Program-made: the position numbers and the translations under genes | Shown here: one piece after another, positions 10,062 to 23,977 of the stretch | Numbering within the stretch: position 1 is the stretch's first letter | Layout: each line of letters starts with the position of its first letter | Notes under the pieces: model-generated | Told to the model about the DNA's origin: nothing | Databases searched by the model: none | What the model saw: only the letters and a program-made list of their open reading frames with translations | Assembly (NCBI GenBank): GCA_002682825.1 | Contig: NOKP01000018.1 | Span: 342,827-406,826, forward strand | DNA: 64,000 nucleotides | DNA from: Neonectria sp. B-13 | Taxonomy: Eukaryota > Ascomycota > Sordariomycetes > Hypocreales > Nectriaceae | Direction: 5' to 3'

Positions 10062-11455
10062 ACTGCAACGAACTCCAGGAACACGCCAAGGCGGCCTGCT
10101 ACGTCGTCAAGAAGCCCCGCGCCCTGCAATGGTTCTACAAGGATCAGCTCTACAAGGAGAGCGAGGAGGAGCGCCAGGCCGGGCGCTTTGAGCTGTTCCT
10201 CGACCTTCTCTGTGAGTTTGCTCTGTCCGACACTCACTTGGGAACCCACGACTAACCCGTTTGCGCACCAAAAGACGTCGCCATCGTGGCCAGCTTCAGC
10301 GATGAACTCGCCGAGCACCCCGACGGGAACCACCTCGTCAAATACCTGCTCATCTTCGCGCCGGCGTGGCACATCTGGGCCGACCTGCGAGAGATCATGA
10401 ACTCGTACTACACCGACGACCTGCTCCAGCGCCTCGTCATCCTTTGGGTCATGGCCCTCCTGGTGCTGTACGCCAACAACGCCAACGCCGCCGACGAAGA
10501 TATCGAGGCCCTCCGCACCACGGCCGGCGCCTACGTAGTCGCCAGATTCACCACCATGTGCACGTTCCTGGTCACCTCCGTCACCGCCTACCAGCACCGC
10601 ACCCAGGCCCGCCTCATGGCTGTGTTCATGTTCGTCGGGCTGCTGATCACCATTCCTCTGTTCTTCGAGAGCGTCAGCTTGCGGGCCAAGATCGCCGTCG
10701 TCGCCGTGGCCATCGTGTATCAGGAAGTCACATGGGCCGTAACGCTCAGCCCATGGATCAAGCGAAAGCTCAAGCTCACCTACAGCACGGCAGTCGACAT
10801 CGCGCACGAGGTCGATCGCATGGCTGCCTTCTTCATCATCATCCTGGGCGAGTTCGTGTATAGCATCATCGTCGACAACAAGACGGGCATCGGCCTAACC
10901 GCAGGGTACGCCAAAGCGGTCTGCACCCTAATCATCGCCTTCAGTCTCAATTGGATCTACGCCAGCGGCGATGGCAGCATCCAGGCCACGCACCCCATCC
11001 GCCGATCCGCGTGGACCGCGTTTGCTTTCTTCCTGCTGCACCTGCCTATGTCCGCGTCCTTCTTGATCGGCGGCCACATCGCCGCCGTGAGCGCAGGAGT
11101 GGAGGAGCTCGAGGAAGGACAGCGATGGCTGCTCGGTGGAGGTCTGGGAGTGGGCATGTTTTGCCTCTGGGTGTACGGCATGCTGTACCGTGTTGACGGC
11201 GAGAACGGTTTGATCTTGAGTCAAGTACCGAGGATCACGATGCGGTTGATCATCGCCATCATTCTCATCGTCCTCCCGCAGACACATGACCATCTCAACG
11301 CGGAGCAGCTCATGTTTGTCATCATGGGTCTCTTTGCCTTTCTGTTGGTTTGGGAGACGGTCGGTGGACTTTCGAAAACATCAAAGCTGTTTGAGCCTTG
11401 GAACAATCGACACCCCCCGGCCGAGGGCGCTGATACAGAAGCCCTCCACGAGTAA
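10058..11455 (+). CDS. LtrA-family (low temperature requirement A) membrane protein, 444 aa
   Basis: Two exons, 10058-10211 and 10275-11455, join in phase across a 63-nt intron (GTGAGT donor). The junction restores FELFLDLLYVAIVASFSDEL, the N-terminal signature of LtrA proteins (FELFFDLxxVxxxxxL). The rest has about ten hydrophobic helices typical of the family, including the conserved EVDRMAAFFIIILGEFV segment, which matches the HxxERxxLFxIIxLGE region. LtrA was named for low-temperature growth in Listeria; the fungal role and substrate are unknown. An in-frame GTG lies upstream, but fungi normally use ATG, so 10058 is chosen. The 25-codon uORF overlaps this start. Confidence 0.87.
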
Positions 11456-12858
11456 GCAAGAGGTCTTAGATGCGCCCGAGTTACCTAAGTATGTATCTGG
11501 GTTGTTTCCAGAATTGGTTGTGGGAGATGAAGTGGCCCGAGGGTAGAAAATGAGGATTTGGAACGTCAGTCTGCTTGGCGAATACCGTTTGTTTGCTTTA
11601 AAGTCGGGAGTAGTTGCCCCATACCTAGCTAGGGCGGCGTTAATGATAATGTTCAGACCGACTTGTCCGTGCCAAGATTGATTAAGCACATTGTCAAGCT
11701 AGAGCAGCGCATGTGATCCAATGTGCCCTGGCTTCCAAGATGCGAGACCCCATATGCACAATACCTGGTCAATGCCTGGTCTTCTCTCAACTTCTAGCGT
11801 GGGCGTCCACGTACGCGTAAATTACGATTCCGCGCCGCTGTTGTACAGTCACAAGGATGCACCGCCACGATGGAAGTGCAGGCAGACACTGGCAAGCTGG
11901 AATTGAGGATGAGGAATCCAGCAGGTCCGTGTTGCCACTGGTTGCTTTCGCGTCAAGTGTGGCGCACAGGGCCTAGCAATTCCAGGACGTCATTTGGTTT
12001 CGGCGCGGCTCTCCCGGCTTCTGTGGGATGAGGGATGAGGGATGAGGGCGAATGGCGACGATGGCTCCTGAGACAGATTGTGAGGCAGCCCATCAACCCA
12101 TGTATCAATCTGCCCCTCCCCTTGAGCCCCTACTAGTCTAGGGGCTCGTTTGGCGGCTTGTATCCACGAGGCAAAAGCCAAAGCCAAGCAAGGCTCGAGT
12201 TCTTCCGAATTGCGGGGTTGCGCTGGAAGGGTAGAGGTACCTCGCAAGTTGCTCAGAGCTTCGATGATGTGCACGCTCCTGCAGCCACCGTCGAATAGGT
12301 ACATGCAAGAACAAAGCTTGGCATTGCAGTCCCCAAAACCCAATGTCCGACTTCAGAGGAAGCTTGGCGTTCGTTCCCAGCAAGAGGGGCGGGGTGGCTG
12401 CGTTATGGGGCTGTGCGTACGAGTGACACCATCGCCCGCTACGAATACAGATCTGATGATGCGGTGGTGGTTTGGGGGAGGGGTGACGGGGGTCCCTTTC
12501 CCGGAGCGCCGTTCCCGGTGCGTGTGTGTCAGTACCTACAGTAGGTGCGATGGGAGACAAGCAGCCAGTGAGTGGCAAGTGGTTCGGTGGTACGCCGCCG
12601 AGGGAGGACAGTGGCTGGCCAGGGAGGGCAACTGCCTGAACGACGACATGGCCCCCTCCCCCAAAGTCATTAAATACTTTGGTTGCGGGACCTGCGGCTT
12701 CGATCTTAACCTTCCACCCTCCTTCTCCCTCTTCTCCTCGTCTCCTCCTTCTTCTATCCTTGACACCTTTGTCGTCTCGCTCGCCTCAATCGCAGGCGTC
12801 TCTTTCACAAGTAGTATCTTGTCCCGAACCCGCCTGGCACTCATTCGACCCCTCTCCC
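11456..12858. other. Intergenic region upstream of the WW-domain gene
   Basis: About 1.4 kb. Open frames in it have no recognisable domain and read as GC-rich shadows. It contains the 7-bp repeat at 12025-12045. The last 150 nt before the WW gene are pyrimidine-rich, as in many fungal promoters. Confidence 0.5.
12025..12045. repeat. 7-bp tandem repeat, GGGATGA x3
   Basis: Three perfect head-to-tail copies of GGGATGA in intergenic DNA. Confidence 0.9.
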
Positions 12859-13958
12859 ATGGACGATTTCGCTCCCCCAAGCGGGCCCCCGCCTCCCAAG
12901 GCCCCCGTGGTCCCGGAGGGATGGATTGCTCGATGGAACGATCAGTACAAGGAATGGTCAGTACTTGCCCGTGTCCCTCCCCCCCCGTCTTTGGGCGCAT
13001 CTCGTCGCATCCCGTCGCATTCCATTGCAAAGCTAACTTGCTCTCCTCGCTCCTCCAGGTTCTACGTCAACATTCACACCAAACAGTCCCAATGGGACAA
13101 ACCCACGGCCCCCGCCTACCCCGCTGGTGAAGGTCCTCCGCAGGGAGCTCCTCCTGGATACGCGCCTAGTGATAGCCCCGCGCCTACCGACGTCAAGAAG
13201 AACCCCTACGATGATCACTCATCGACCGACAGATATGGTGGTCCCTCTCACGCCGAGGACGAGGATGCCAAACTTGCCGCCAGGCTCCAGGCCGAGGAGG
13301 ACGCCCGCGCCAGGGGCGGACATGGAGGGCCCGCAGTCCCTCCTGGCTACGGCTCAAATAGCCCTGCTCAAGGCTACAGCTCAAACAGCCCTGCTCAAGG
13401 TTCATACCCCTCAGAGCTTCCTCCGAGGGATAGGGGCAAGAGTGGCGGCGGCTTCCTAGGCAAGCTACTCGGCAAGGGCAAGCAGATGGCCGCATCGCAA
13501 GGCGGCTCTCACGGTGGCGGTCAGTACGGCGGCCAACAACAGTACTATCAACAGCAATCCCAGGGGTATCCCGGACAGGGCCCCCCGATGGGATACGGTG
13601 GCCAGCCTCATTATGGTCAACCACAATACGGCCAACCGCAATACGGCCAACCGCAATACGGCCAACAGCAATATGGTGGAGGCTATGGCGGCTATGGTGG
13701 CCAAGGCGGTGGCCAATACCCGCAGCGAAAGCAAGGCGGCGGCGGAATGGGCATGGCCGGAGGTGCAGCCCTCGGTTTGGGTGCCGGTGTCATAGGCGGT
13801 GTCTTAGTCGCCGATGCCCTCAACGACAACGAACAGGATGCGTACCAAGACGGTTACGGTGAGTCAAATTCTTCTCGCCTAGACACTTACGCAACAATAT
13901 GCTGACAACTCCACTAGATGATGGTGGCGGTGGTGATGACGGTGGTGGTGACTTCTAA
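12859..13958 (+). CDS. WW-domain protein with Gln/Gly/Tyr-rich low-complexity region, 312 aa
   Basis: Three exons, 12859-12956, 13059-13858 and 13918-13958, join in phase. A WW domain spans about residues 19-48 with the two signature tryptophans W22 and W45 and the terminal P48. The first intron splits the codon of W33. The middle is rich in Gly, Gln, Tyr and Pro, with PQYGQ repeats encoded by a 15-bp minisatellite. Near the C-terminus is a hydrophobic, glycine-spaced segment (AALGLGAGVIGGVLVADAL), followed by an acidic Gly/Asp tail DDGGGGDDGGGDF. WW domains bind proline-rich ligands; the low-complexity part looks prone to condensation. Fungal proteins of this layout are mostly uncharacterised, so no specific role is assigned. 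Confidence 0.85.
13606..13680 (+). repeat. 15-bp coding minisatellite, PQYGQ units
   Basis: Five 15-bp units related to CCGCAATACGGCCAA lie head to tail. Units two to four are nearly identical; the first and last are diverged. They encode PHYGQ/PQYGQ repeats of the WW-domain protein. Confidence 0.85.
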
Positions 13959-14377
13959 GCCATCAAATCGACAGTGAATTAGATCTCGTTCACTACCGTA
14001 TATATACTTAACGAGAGCTTGATCGGGCTGGGAGGGGTTGTCCTAATCTATTTTACAGTTGATAGTAACGTACCATGGGAAGCTAGTGGTCGAGAGGACA
14101 CAATGGATGCAGGCATCGGTAGTCTTTGGATAGAGGGCCGATGAGTATGTCAAAACGCAATTGCGTAGAATCGATTGGATTAATTGCTCAGCATCACCTT
14201 TAGGGTGGCAGTTCCGTTTCGGTATAATCTTAAGAGTAGCTTACCAAAGCGAACTCCTGAAGCTCAACACAATTCCCACAAAGATGTTCATTTTATCAAG
14301 CCCAGTTCATGCATGCATATACACCTCGCATTCCGCACGTATAAACCACCGCCGCATTGTATTCAATAAAAATTGCA
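13959..14377. other. Convergent intergenic region, WW gene and emc7
   Basis: About 420 nt between two 3' ends, moderately AT-rich. An AATAAA on the plus strand (about 14365) is a possible late polyadenylation signal for the WW gene. No gene is seen. Confidence 0.45.
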
Positions 14378-15295
14378 TTACCTCCTCACACCCTGTCCCT
14401 TTCCAGTGTTGGCGCTGGCGCTGGCGCTGGGACTCCCGCTCCCGCTCCCGCTCCCGCTGTCCTTCTTGTTCGACCCAGCCAGGTAGGCGGCCATGTCGAA
14501 GTTGCCCAAGGGGTTGTCACCGCTCTGGCCGCCGCCCATGACGGCGCTCATGGGGCCCTGCTTTTGGTGGGCTTCGAACTCGGCGCGCAGCTCAGGGTCC
14601 ACTGGTTATGGTTAGCTCGGATGAAGCGGTTATTGGAAGGGGGGGTACGTACTGTTGTCCATGAGGTAGGGCATGCCGATGAAGATACCCATACTAACGA
14701 GACCCATGAGGATCATGGGGTTCTTGAGGATGGTCAATACGGAGACTGGTTGTTTGTCAGTACAATGTTGCAAATGATCCAGAGCTGGAGGTAGAGGGCC
14801 ATCGCATTGCGGTAGCCGTAATGCGTATTCCCCCAACCCCGTCCATTCAAACTCACATGTCGGTCTCTCCATGAAATAGGACTTGCTTCCCAGCGCGCGG
14901 ATATCAACGCCTCGGCCCGCACTGCCCTCTCGAACCGGCACGGCCTCGCCCTTGTTGGCCCAATCGTTCCCGCGATACGTCTCCCAGGCCTGGACGGGGC
15001 CGTCGGCGCCGACGTCGAGGCGCAGCGGATGGAAGGTGTCGGTCTGGCAGTGCACGTCGACGAGATAGGAACCGGCGGAGACATTGTGGAAGACGAAGGT
15101 GTTGACGGCCGACAGCGGCGCCGACACGCGCGTGCCCAGCGAGCTCAGCGTGGCGTGCGTCGACGGCGGCAGCGAGAAGGGGTTCGGCTTCGCGGGGAGG
15201 TACAGCGTCAGCGAGGCGGCGGAGGCGGCGGCCGGGAGGAGGAGGAGCGTGGTGAGGAAGCCCAGCAGGGCGTCGGCGGGGGCCATGGGACGCAT
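14378..15295 (-). CDS. emc7: ER membrane protein complex subunit 7 (EMC7), 251 aa
   Basis: Three exons on the minus strand, 14857-15295, 14653-14745 and 14378-14601, join in phase (GTGAGT and GTACGT donors). EMC7 is the lumenal beta-sandwich subunit of the ER membrane complex, which inserts transmembrane segments. Features in order are a signal peptide (residues about 1-27, LLGFLTTLLLLPAAASA), a beta-sandwich domain containing FVFHNVSAGSYLVDVHC, then a single membrane helix around ILKNPMILMGLVSMGIFIG. The exon junctions restore the family motif MPYLMDNMDPELRAEFE. The cytosolic tail ends in Gly/Ser- and Ser/Ala-repeat sequence encoded by microsatellites. A second in-frame ATG three codons in is an alternative start. 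Confidence 0.88.
14412..14458. repeat. Two abutting hexanucleotide microsatellites in the emc7 tail
   Basis: On the plus strand, GGCGCT-type units (about three) run directly into CCCGCT-type units (about four to five). They encode the Ser/Ala and Gly/Ser dipeptide runs near the EMC7 C-terminus. Confidence 0.8.
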
Positions 15296-15793
15296 TGTGG
15301 TGGCAGGGTGGACAGTGGTGAGGGGGAGACGGAAAGGGTTGGTTGGGCGAGGTGACGATGGTTTGGACCGGCGGGCTTGAAGCGATGTGGTGAAGTTGGA
15401 GCAAGGCGGCTGGTGGGTACTTACTATTTGGGAGTGGGCCAATCACGGTGGCGTTATGGTTGTGGCTGGAGCTCCGGGCCTAGACGGGAGCATGTTCAGC
15501 CTCATCTACTTCGCACGGCCCACATGGGCATGCGTCTCCCCAGAACCTGACAACGCCTCACTCTCAACCTCATGGCCGAGCACAGCAGTCATTTCACATT
15601 AAGCATCAGAAATTGCTATTCATTTCCTAGCATTGCCGTCACAAACACTCTACGATGTGCAAGTTTGATAAAATAAACACGCTTTCAATTCACTACAAGG
15701 GTTTCCCAGTGGGGGTATTCATTCATCACAAGAACCCGGTCGCTCGTCTCCGTCCCGACAGCGCGCCCAGTAACACCTCATGCCATGCCGCAT
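15296..15793. other. Intergenic region, emc7 promoter and cysD 3' end
   Basis: About 500 nt between two minus-strand genes. It should hold the emc7 promoter and the 3' UTR of the sulfhydrylase gene. No distinct element was recognised. Confidence 0.45.
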
Positions 15794-17619
<1,826 letters not shown>

Positions 17620-19305
17620 GATGGAGGATGATTGAAGAACAGACAGACACGACTTTCTTGTTCAAATGCAAATACAAACACAAAGCAGGGTGCGATACGG
17701 AGAGAGAAGAGGAGGAAGAAGCGGAGGAGGAGTGACAGCAGTAGCAGCACTGGGTTGATCGTGCCATTCGCCCTTTATAGTTTTCCTTGCTCCTCATCGT
17801 CGAGCACGCACAGCACACACAGCAAAGACTACAGCACACATCACACAATAACACGCAGCAATACCTCTCTAGTTCCTGGGCGCCTCACGCTGTCTCTCTC
17901 GTTCTCACCAGTGCCAGACCCCACGAAAGCAACCGTCCCAAGCCTCTTCGGGCAGGCCTGTGGGGAAGACGGCGGAGCACGCCATCGAGGGACGCCCATT
18001 TCCTCACGCCCTGAGCTCGCCTCATTCGCTAGCCGCCCCACGTCCCGACCACTCTGGGCAGTTGAGTCTCTGCCAGAAATGGCTTGATCCTTTCACCTTG
18101 TGCCCAGAGAAACAGACAGATGTCCCTGTCTTCAGGTTGTCCACCTCCGGTTGCCGGTGCTCTCCCGCCTAAATCCCTCGTCGGCTACCGGGGGAGGGGA
18201 GAGACACCGACGTCCGGATGATGTGCTCTGCCTCTCTCTCGGCGGTGCTTGGTGTTGGTTTTCGTTCCCCCCCCGATTGCGGCTGCGCGTCCAGCCGTGG
18301 TTTGACGGAGCTGAGTCTCTTGCTGCGTATGATTGCGGGGCACAATTATACATAGTACAGGAACCGCGGCTCTTCCTCCATCGAGCAAAAGCAATGGGAA
18401 AGGGAGGGGGGGCTGCGCCGGGAACACGAGGGACCGAAACCGGGATGGTTGCTCGACTCGTTCGGGCACCTGGGAACAACGGGTTGCAACCACGAACCAC
18501 AAACGTTCAGCTCTCGAAGCCTATCTGTGATATCCGGACCAGGGGAGGGGCACAGCGTGGCAGTGATCGCGAGGCGAAGATGGTTCGGTCGAGGGCATTA
18601 CCCAATGACCGGGCGTAATGATGCAATTGGCTTTTCCCTGGCTGGGCCGTTCATCCCCCAGGACGAAGCACAAAGGGCTGTGTTGTAGAGGTGGGCAGCT
18701 CACTCATACGTTGGTTGCGGAACAGGGTCTAACTGTGTGAGACGGTCTCGACTATGACGCCAGGCTTGGGAGCGAGGCACAGGCAGGAACGGGGACGGGG
18801 AAACCAGGGCCACGTGCTCTCGTACGACATGCCCGGGCTCAATGGCCTCTTTCGATTCGTGCGCGCTAGACTCGACATCGGACGTTTGCATGGTGTCGTG
18901 ATTGTAGGGAGTTCATTTTTACAAAAAGGTCAGTCTAGCCTTGGGCTTCTATTGTGCCTGCTTTCTCCATCGCCTAGTTGAGCTACCAAGTCCGTAGATG
19001 TCGTTGCCCATAAAAACGCCCGATTCCGAAATCATGTCCGCCCCAAGCGCTCCCAAAAACAAACAAAGAGCGGGTTGATATAGGGGCTCCCATCATCTAG
19101 ATAAGACCGGTTTCCTCTTTCAACCTCCAGAACGCCGTCGTCGAATATTTCCCTCTGTTTATTCCGCCCCGTCCAGTCCTGGACTATCCGCCCAGCCAAC
19201 CGGCCAAACCCATCGACCAGCCCGTGGTCGACAACCCAGAAACCGCTGCCAGCCCGGTAATTATGTCATACTGTCGGTCTTTCATTCCGTCTGGTCGGTC
19301 GTGTT
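17620..19305. other. Intergenic region upstream of cysD
   Basis: About 1.7 kb with no supportable gene; open frames here are GC-rich, mutually overlapping and domain-free. It contains the cysD promoter and one CACGTG palindrome (18812-18817), a bHLH-type core far (1.2 kb) from cysD. Confidence 0.5.
17774..17779 (-). promoter_or_regulatory. TATA box of the cysD gene
   Basis: The minus strand reads CTATAAAGGG about 155 nt upstream of the ATG at 17619. Position and context fit a core promoter. Confidence 0.5.
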
Positions 19306-19912
19306 TCATGCCTGTTGCATCTCGTGGTTGATGTCCTTGGTCGGGGTGCCGTTCCTCACGAACATTTCCTTCGCCGTCAGGGCCGTCGTGGCAATCCAGG
19401 CTGTGAACTGCCCAGCGGCGATAACGGTGTCGGCTCGGCTCACTGAGCAAACGACACCCTGGCAGAAGACCAGCCCGCCGATGAAGATGGCCAGGGCGAT
19501 GAAGGCGCCAAAGTAAAAGGCCGTGTTGGCCATCTCGACGGCGATTGTGGCATATGGGTGGGAAATGCGCGGGGCGAATCGGGGCGCAGCTTCGAGGTAG
19601 ACGACGGAGAGGACGGAGAAGACAGACGTGAAGATGAGGAAGTTGAACGGCGCCGGTGATGATGAGGCTCGGCTTCCCATCATGTACCAATGGACGACTG
19701 CATAAATCCCAAAGTCAGTAAATTAAAGGCCCGATTCGGTAAGCCTCGCCCGAAACCCATAACACGCCCTTCAAAAACGCAAAGGTCGGAGTCGTGCGAG
19801 ACTAGTTGGGAGCGAGGATATGCGGCGACGCACCATATGAGCTAAGGCCAAGACTGGTCAAAGACAGGACAAGCTGCAGCCCGCGAAGAACGGTGAAAGC
19901 GATTCGAGCCAT
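19306..19912 (-). CDS. MARVEL-domain four-helix membrane protein, 156 aa
   Basis: Two exons on the minus strand, 19834-19912 and 19306-19697, join in phase (GTGCGT donor). The protein has four hydrophobic segments spread over 156 residues, beginning MARIAFTVLRGLQLVLSLT, with a polar loop after the first helix and the charged end KEMFVRNGTPTKDINHEMQQ. The N-terminal R-x-x-Q-x-x-x-x-x helix followed by SSYGVVHWY is typical of fungal MARVEL proteins (Nce102/Fhn1-like size class and related hypothetical proteins). These usually sit in the plasma membrane or eisosome-associated domains. Family assignment is from the topology and motif style; a specific role is not known. Confidence 0.72.
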
Positions 19913-20985
19913 GGTAGGTAGGTAGATAAGCAATCGGTAGTCGGCACGGCGAAGAAGCAAGTAGATCAGACGACGAGACTCGAAGATGATGTTATCAAGA
20001 GACGGATGCGGAGGGCCAGCAGGTCGAAGAAAAGCGAGAGTGGCACAAGGGATCGATTTGGCGTTCAGGCCAGAAGGAAATAAAGGATTTCGGAAGAAGC
20101 GGACAGCGTGGGCATCTATACGTATTAAACGATGCCAGTGCTGGCGTGCAAGACACGACTCCCGGACGATGTGGGGGTGAAGTGGTCTTGTAGGGCCGTT
20201 ATCCCAAGGAAGGGGTGGAGAACTACGAGAACGGACCGACGGACTGGACCAGGGAGTGCAAAAGGATGATGCCGTTTTTAGGAACAGAGGGTCAGACCGT
20301 CAGAGAAACGTCGATCATGATGGGCTCGGGCAAGGGCTTGACCCAGAAGCAGGGTTCTGGGCATGAAGACGTTCCCTTTTGTGTTATTCTGACGAGCACC
20401 AGCGTGTCGTGTCTCGACTGTCGAGGGCTCGACGCCCGCCTGAGACGGACATTTCAATGTGAAACGGGCCTGTTCCCAGGGCTGGCCTTTCGTCGTCAAT
20501 GCGCGGGCCGTCTTTTTTGGAGCGCTTTGGGTGGGCTTTGGAGTGGGTTGTCGGGCATTTGCGCGGGCCTATTTTGTCCCCCCCATCGGCCTGACCATGG
20601 ATTTGTCCCATTTGTCCCCGTATTTTTGCCATGGGGCCAATATTCAATATTGCTTGCAGCGAGGTTCGCCCGCCCAAGTGGCAAACTATGGAACTGCCAT
20701 GACAATGTCAACAGTGTTTGCAAGGGTATGGAGGTGTTAAGTTTGGGTCGGGGATAAAAGTGCCGCCACCGCGCCGGCCGGGCCAATGCCGCGGGCGCCA
20801 CCTGCACCGAACGAGCCGCATCAGTGCCGAAGATGTGACGGCGACCGGGCCAGGAATAGGATTCTGGGATTCTGAGATTCCGATATTATTCAGTGTGCTT
20901 CACAGTGTTGGGCGTGGACGAAGGATAGAACGAACGGCGGGCGGTGGGGCCTGCGTTTTGTTTTACGAGCGGGCGGGCGCATCCA

Positions 20986-21036
20986 TCCTGACGAGGGCAA
21001 TCCTGACGAGGGCATCCCGAGTTCCCGACGAGGGCA
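20986..21036. repeat. 14-bp spaced repeat, TCCYGACGAGGGCA x3
   Basis: Two perfect copies of TCCTGACGAGGGCA (20986-20999, 21001-21014) and one with a single change (21023-21036). Intergenic. Confidence 0.85.
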
Positions 21037-22740
21037 TCCCCGTTCTTATTAGTGACCTGTTTGCGCTGAGTTGGCAAAGGAAGTGGGCAAGTGGGCCCGT
21101 TCCCTCCCGCGGATCGACCCCATGATGGATCCTATTGATCCGAGGATGCCATCCATAAATTGAGGGAGCAACGGGAGATTGATAGGGGCTCGAAAGTCCG
21201 TGCCGGAATGCGTGAGCGCGTTGGTTGGACTGGGACTCGCTCAGCGACAAACACCACCGAGAGACAGTGCGAGGAGATGTACTGAGTGGGCCAACAATGC
21301 TGCACATGCCGTCAGTGAAGAGGATGCCGCTAGTTGCCGTTTTCAATGCAGCAAGGAGCGAGTCGGCATTGGCCAAGCCAAGTGAGTGTTTGATGGCTGA
21401 TGGTGTCTTCAATGTCGGTACTTGGTGGTGGTTGTGTCCGGTTCCATCGCTAGCAGATGATCGCCCGCTGAGCCTCCCAAAGCCAATTTCGCCGTCATCT
21501 ACGCTCAGTTTGCCGCCGGCCATTAGGAACAAATGTTGGTTCGTTGGACATCCGCTGACTGGGCAGCGAACCAAGGACGATCCCCAACAGGTCGGAAACA
21601 AGAAGGCACGGATGGCTCGGCCAGCGATGGAACATCAAGCATCCATCACCAGCGTCGCCTGGTTTGCATGATTTTGCACTTGCGAATAGCCCCTTCTCCG
21701 GATGAAAGAGCAGACTCAATGGTCGACCAGTGAGTGTTTCGTTTGCCTGTTCTAAACTCACGAATCAATCCATTCCAGCGACGTCGCAAAGGTACGGTAC
21801 TTGACACCCCCCGGTCAGGGAGGGCGGTCGCATCGAATCGCATCGCATCCCGCAAGCAGGGTCAAGAGGAGGGATTGTTCGCCGAGGATCGAAAATAGTC
21901 ACAGGTGCTTTTGAGTGGGTAAGAGACAAAGTCGATGTTGCACAGAGACAAAGCGTCGGGGTTACTAGTAGTTAAACCTGCGACGATGACGATTTCATGC
22001 ATTCGGTGCAGCCCATTGTAGGAAATTGCGAGCCTGGCAAAAAGGATGTTCCGTCAGGCAGGTGGCCATTTGATTGAAAAAGGGTGCATCAAGCGATGGT
22101 CGATATGAGAGGGGGGCACAAAAAGGGAGAAGGAAGATGAATCTGAATAACATAAGTTAATCATGGGAGGGGGATAGCCATTTACGGGGTGGTGGGTGTT
22201 GGGTTGGACGGTCGTGTTGACAGGGGTGCTTGATGGCGGGCAAGCTGGGCTGAGGGGATCGCGAGATGGATGCGCGGGCAGCACTGTAAAAGGAGAAGTA
22301 TTGATACCGGTATTCGTCCTGCCCGCAGACAGTCCGGTGCCCGGGGGGGGGATACGTCAGGAGCCAACTCCGACGAGATCACGAGTGTGCGTGTCAGCTG
22401 CTGCTGGCAGATAGCCGTGATGGTCGTGCAAAGCTCGCGGCCCTAAGACAAGACGGTCTTCGCAGTGGCAGCCATCTTCACATGCAACCGAAAGCCACCC
22501 GAGAACGGGGACGCCGCGCAGCAGAACAGAAGGGAGAGCTCGTGCGTGTGATGGGTGGGTGTGGAGGCCGAGAGACCGGACGGGTTGGTCAGATTCTTTA
22601 TAAAGTCGATTTCCGCGAGACGGGATTGGGGGGCTCGCCGGTTTCTGGGGGAGCCCATCATCTCCACTCCGGGGCTGCTGCAGGGACTAGCGCCCGTGAT
22701 TGTATGACCTAGTTCACCCAGCTACAAAGGCAGAGGGTTG

Positions 22741-22762
22741 TATTATTATTATTATTATTATT
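22741..22762. repeat. ATT trinucleotide microsatellite
   Basis: About seven TAT/ATT units in intergenic DNA. Confidence 0.95.
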
Positions 22763-23149
22763 CGTACGAATAGGCTGTGTTTTGTATTCGTACAGACATG
22801 TGCTTATGATGGTCCCTTGATTACTTATAGTTTCTGCTTCCATGGTGGAGGCACAAGGAGCCTTCCATTGTGCTTCAAACCCAGCCTGACTAACCCACAA
22901 CCGCAGTCAGTGAAGCAACCGAGATTCAAATGCCCCGGGGCACACCAGCAGGGGCACGACCCCGCATCTATCATCTCCTTTGCCTCTTGGCTTGCAGCTT
23001 TCTCGCCTGACAACTGAAGACAATGCACGAAGCATTCGTACCTTGCTACCGCTCAGCTCTGAGTAATCGCCCTGCCCGTGCAACCACAGAGCCAGGGAGC
23101 GTGCTCCAGGGCAGCAGAAAGGGTTCATCGGCCCCTCGTGGGTCCCGTC

Positions 23150-23537
23150 CCTCGGCCCATCGTCTTCCCTGTAAGGTTGTAGCACGGAGCGAGCATCGCA
23201 ATTCGCAACTTCAGATAGCAGCGACCTTGCCAGGTTGCCCAGCTGCGCAGGCTCCTCCACAGTTCCCCCCATGCCCCTTGCTGCCTTCAACCCCAGCTTC
23301 CCTCCGCCTCCACCTCCATGGCATCATCGCCTCGGCTCGCAGGCACTGATAGGGGGGCTCATCCCGTCTCCTCCGTGTGATCTTTTGTTCGGCCTGGCCA
23401 ATCCCCAGCTTCCCCCGATTGTGGCGGCCCCAGACGCTGCGGCAGTGACGCTACTGAACACCAACAAATCTGGGGCTGCCGAGGCACGGGGTTGACTGGG
23501 TTGACGGGGTTGACGGGGTCGAACTGGGGCGCCTCGG
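23150..23537. promoter_or_regulatory. Cluster of four CCTCGG/CCGAGG (FarA/FarB-type) sites
   Basis: CCTCGG occurs at 23150-23155, 23330-23335 and 23532-23537, and its reverse complement CCGAGG at 23479-23484. All lie 440-830 nt upstream of the acyl-CoA synthetase ATG. In Aspergillus, the Zn2Cys6 regulators FarA and FarB bind CCTCGG to induce fatty-acid catabolism genes. Binding here is inferred from the motif and the gene's function. Confidence 0.55.
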
Positions 23538-23977
23538 TCCTGGCGACGTTGCTCTGCCCATGCCAGCCCGTCCCAACCGTCCCAAGGCTTAAGCCACCAG
23601 GTCAAAAGCCAATCTGTTCGCAGTTCTTTTTTTTTTTCCTCCTCTCTGATTGCCAATACTCGTCACTCGGCTTCAGCTTGTCCCCCGCTATCCATTCCAC
23701 ACCCTCATCTTCAGGAAAGGAAGCCACTACGACCCTCTCCTTAGGCCCCTACTTCCCTTGGTCGCACCTGTGCATAGCTTCATCTCTGTTCTGCCTTCCG
23801 TCTTTCCTCCCGCCTCGCCAGATCGCTCCCGTACAATTCATATCCTTCCCGGCCAGCTCTCCATCCACCCTCGACGAATCGGGACTCCAACCGACCTCGC
23901 CCCGCGTCCTGTCTAACCAGGCTGCACCCTTTCGTCCCCTGCGTTTGCTTCCCAGACACTCCCAGACAACCTCTATC

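Larger units (their letters stand above)
19913..23977. other. 4-kb divergent intergenic region, MARVEL gene and acyl-CoA synthetase
   Basis: No supportable gene. The longest frames (for example 20963-21601 minus and 20215-20757 plus) lack domains and overlap others. It holds a 14-bp repeat (20986-21036), an ATT microsatellite (22741-22762), a 9-10-bp GGTTGACNG repeat (about 23490-23519), four FarA/FarB-type hexamers and a pyrimidine-rich leader with a CCAAT pentamer (about 23608) before the acyl-CoA synthetase. Confidence 0.5.

Noticed and set aside
9980..10807. 275-codon frame antisense to the LtrA gene
   Set aside because: Shadow frame; it also crosses the LtrA intron.
12150..13130. 326-codon frame overlapping the WW-domain gene
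   Set aside because: It runs through the promoter and first intron in another frame, with no domain.
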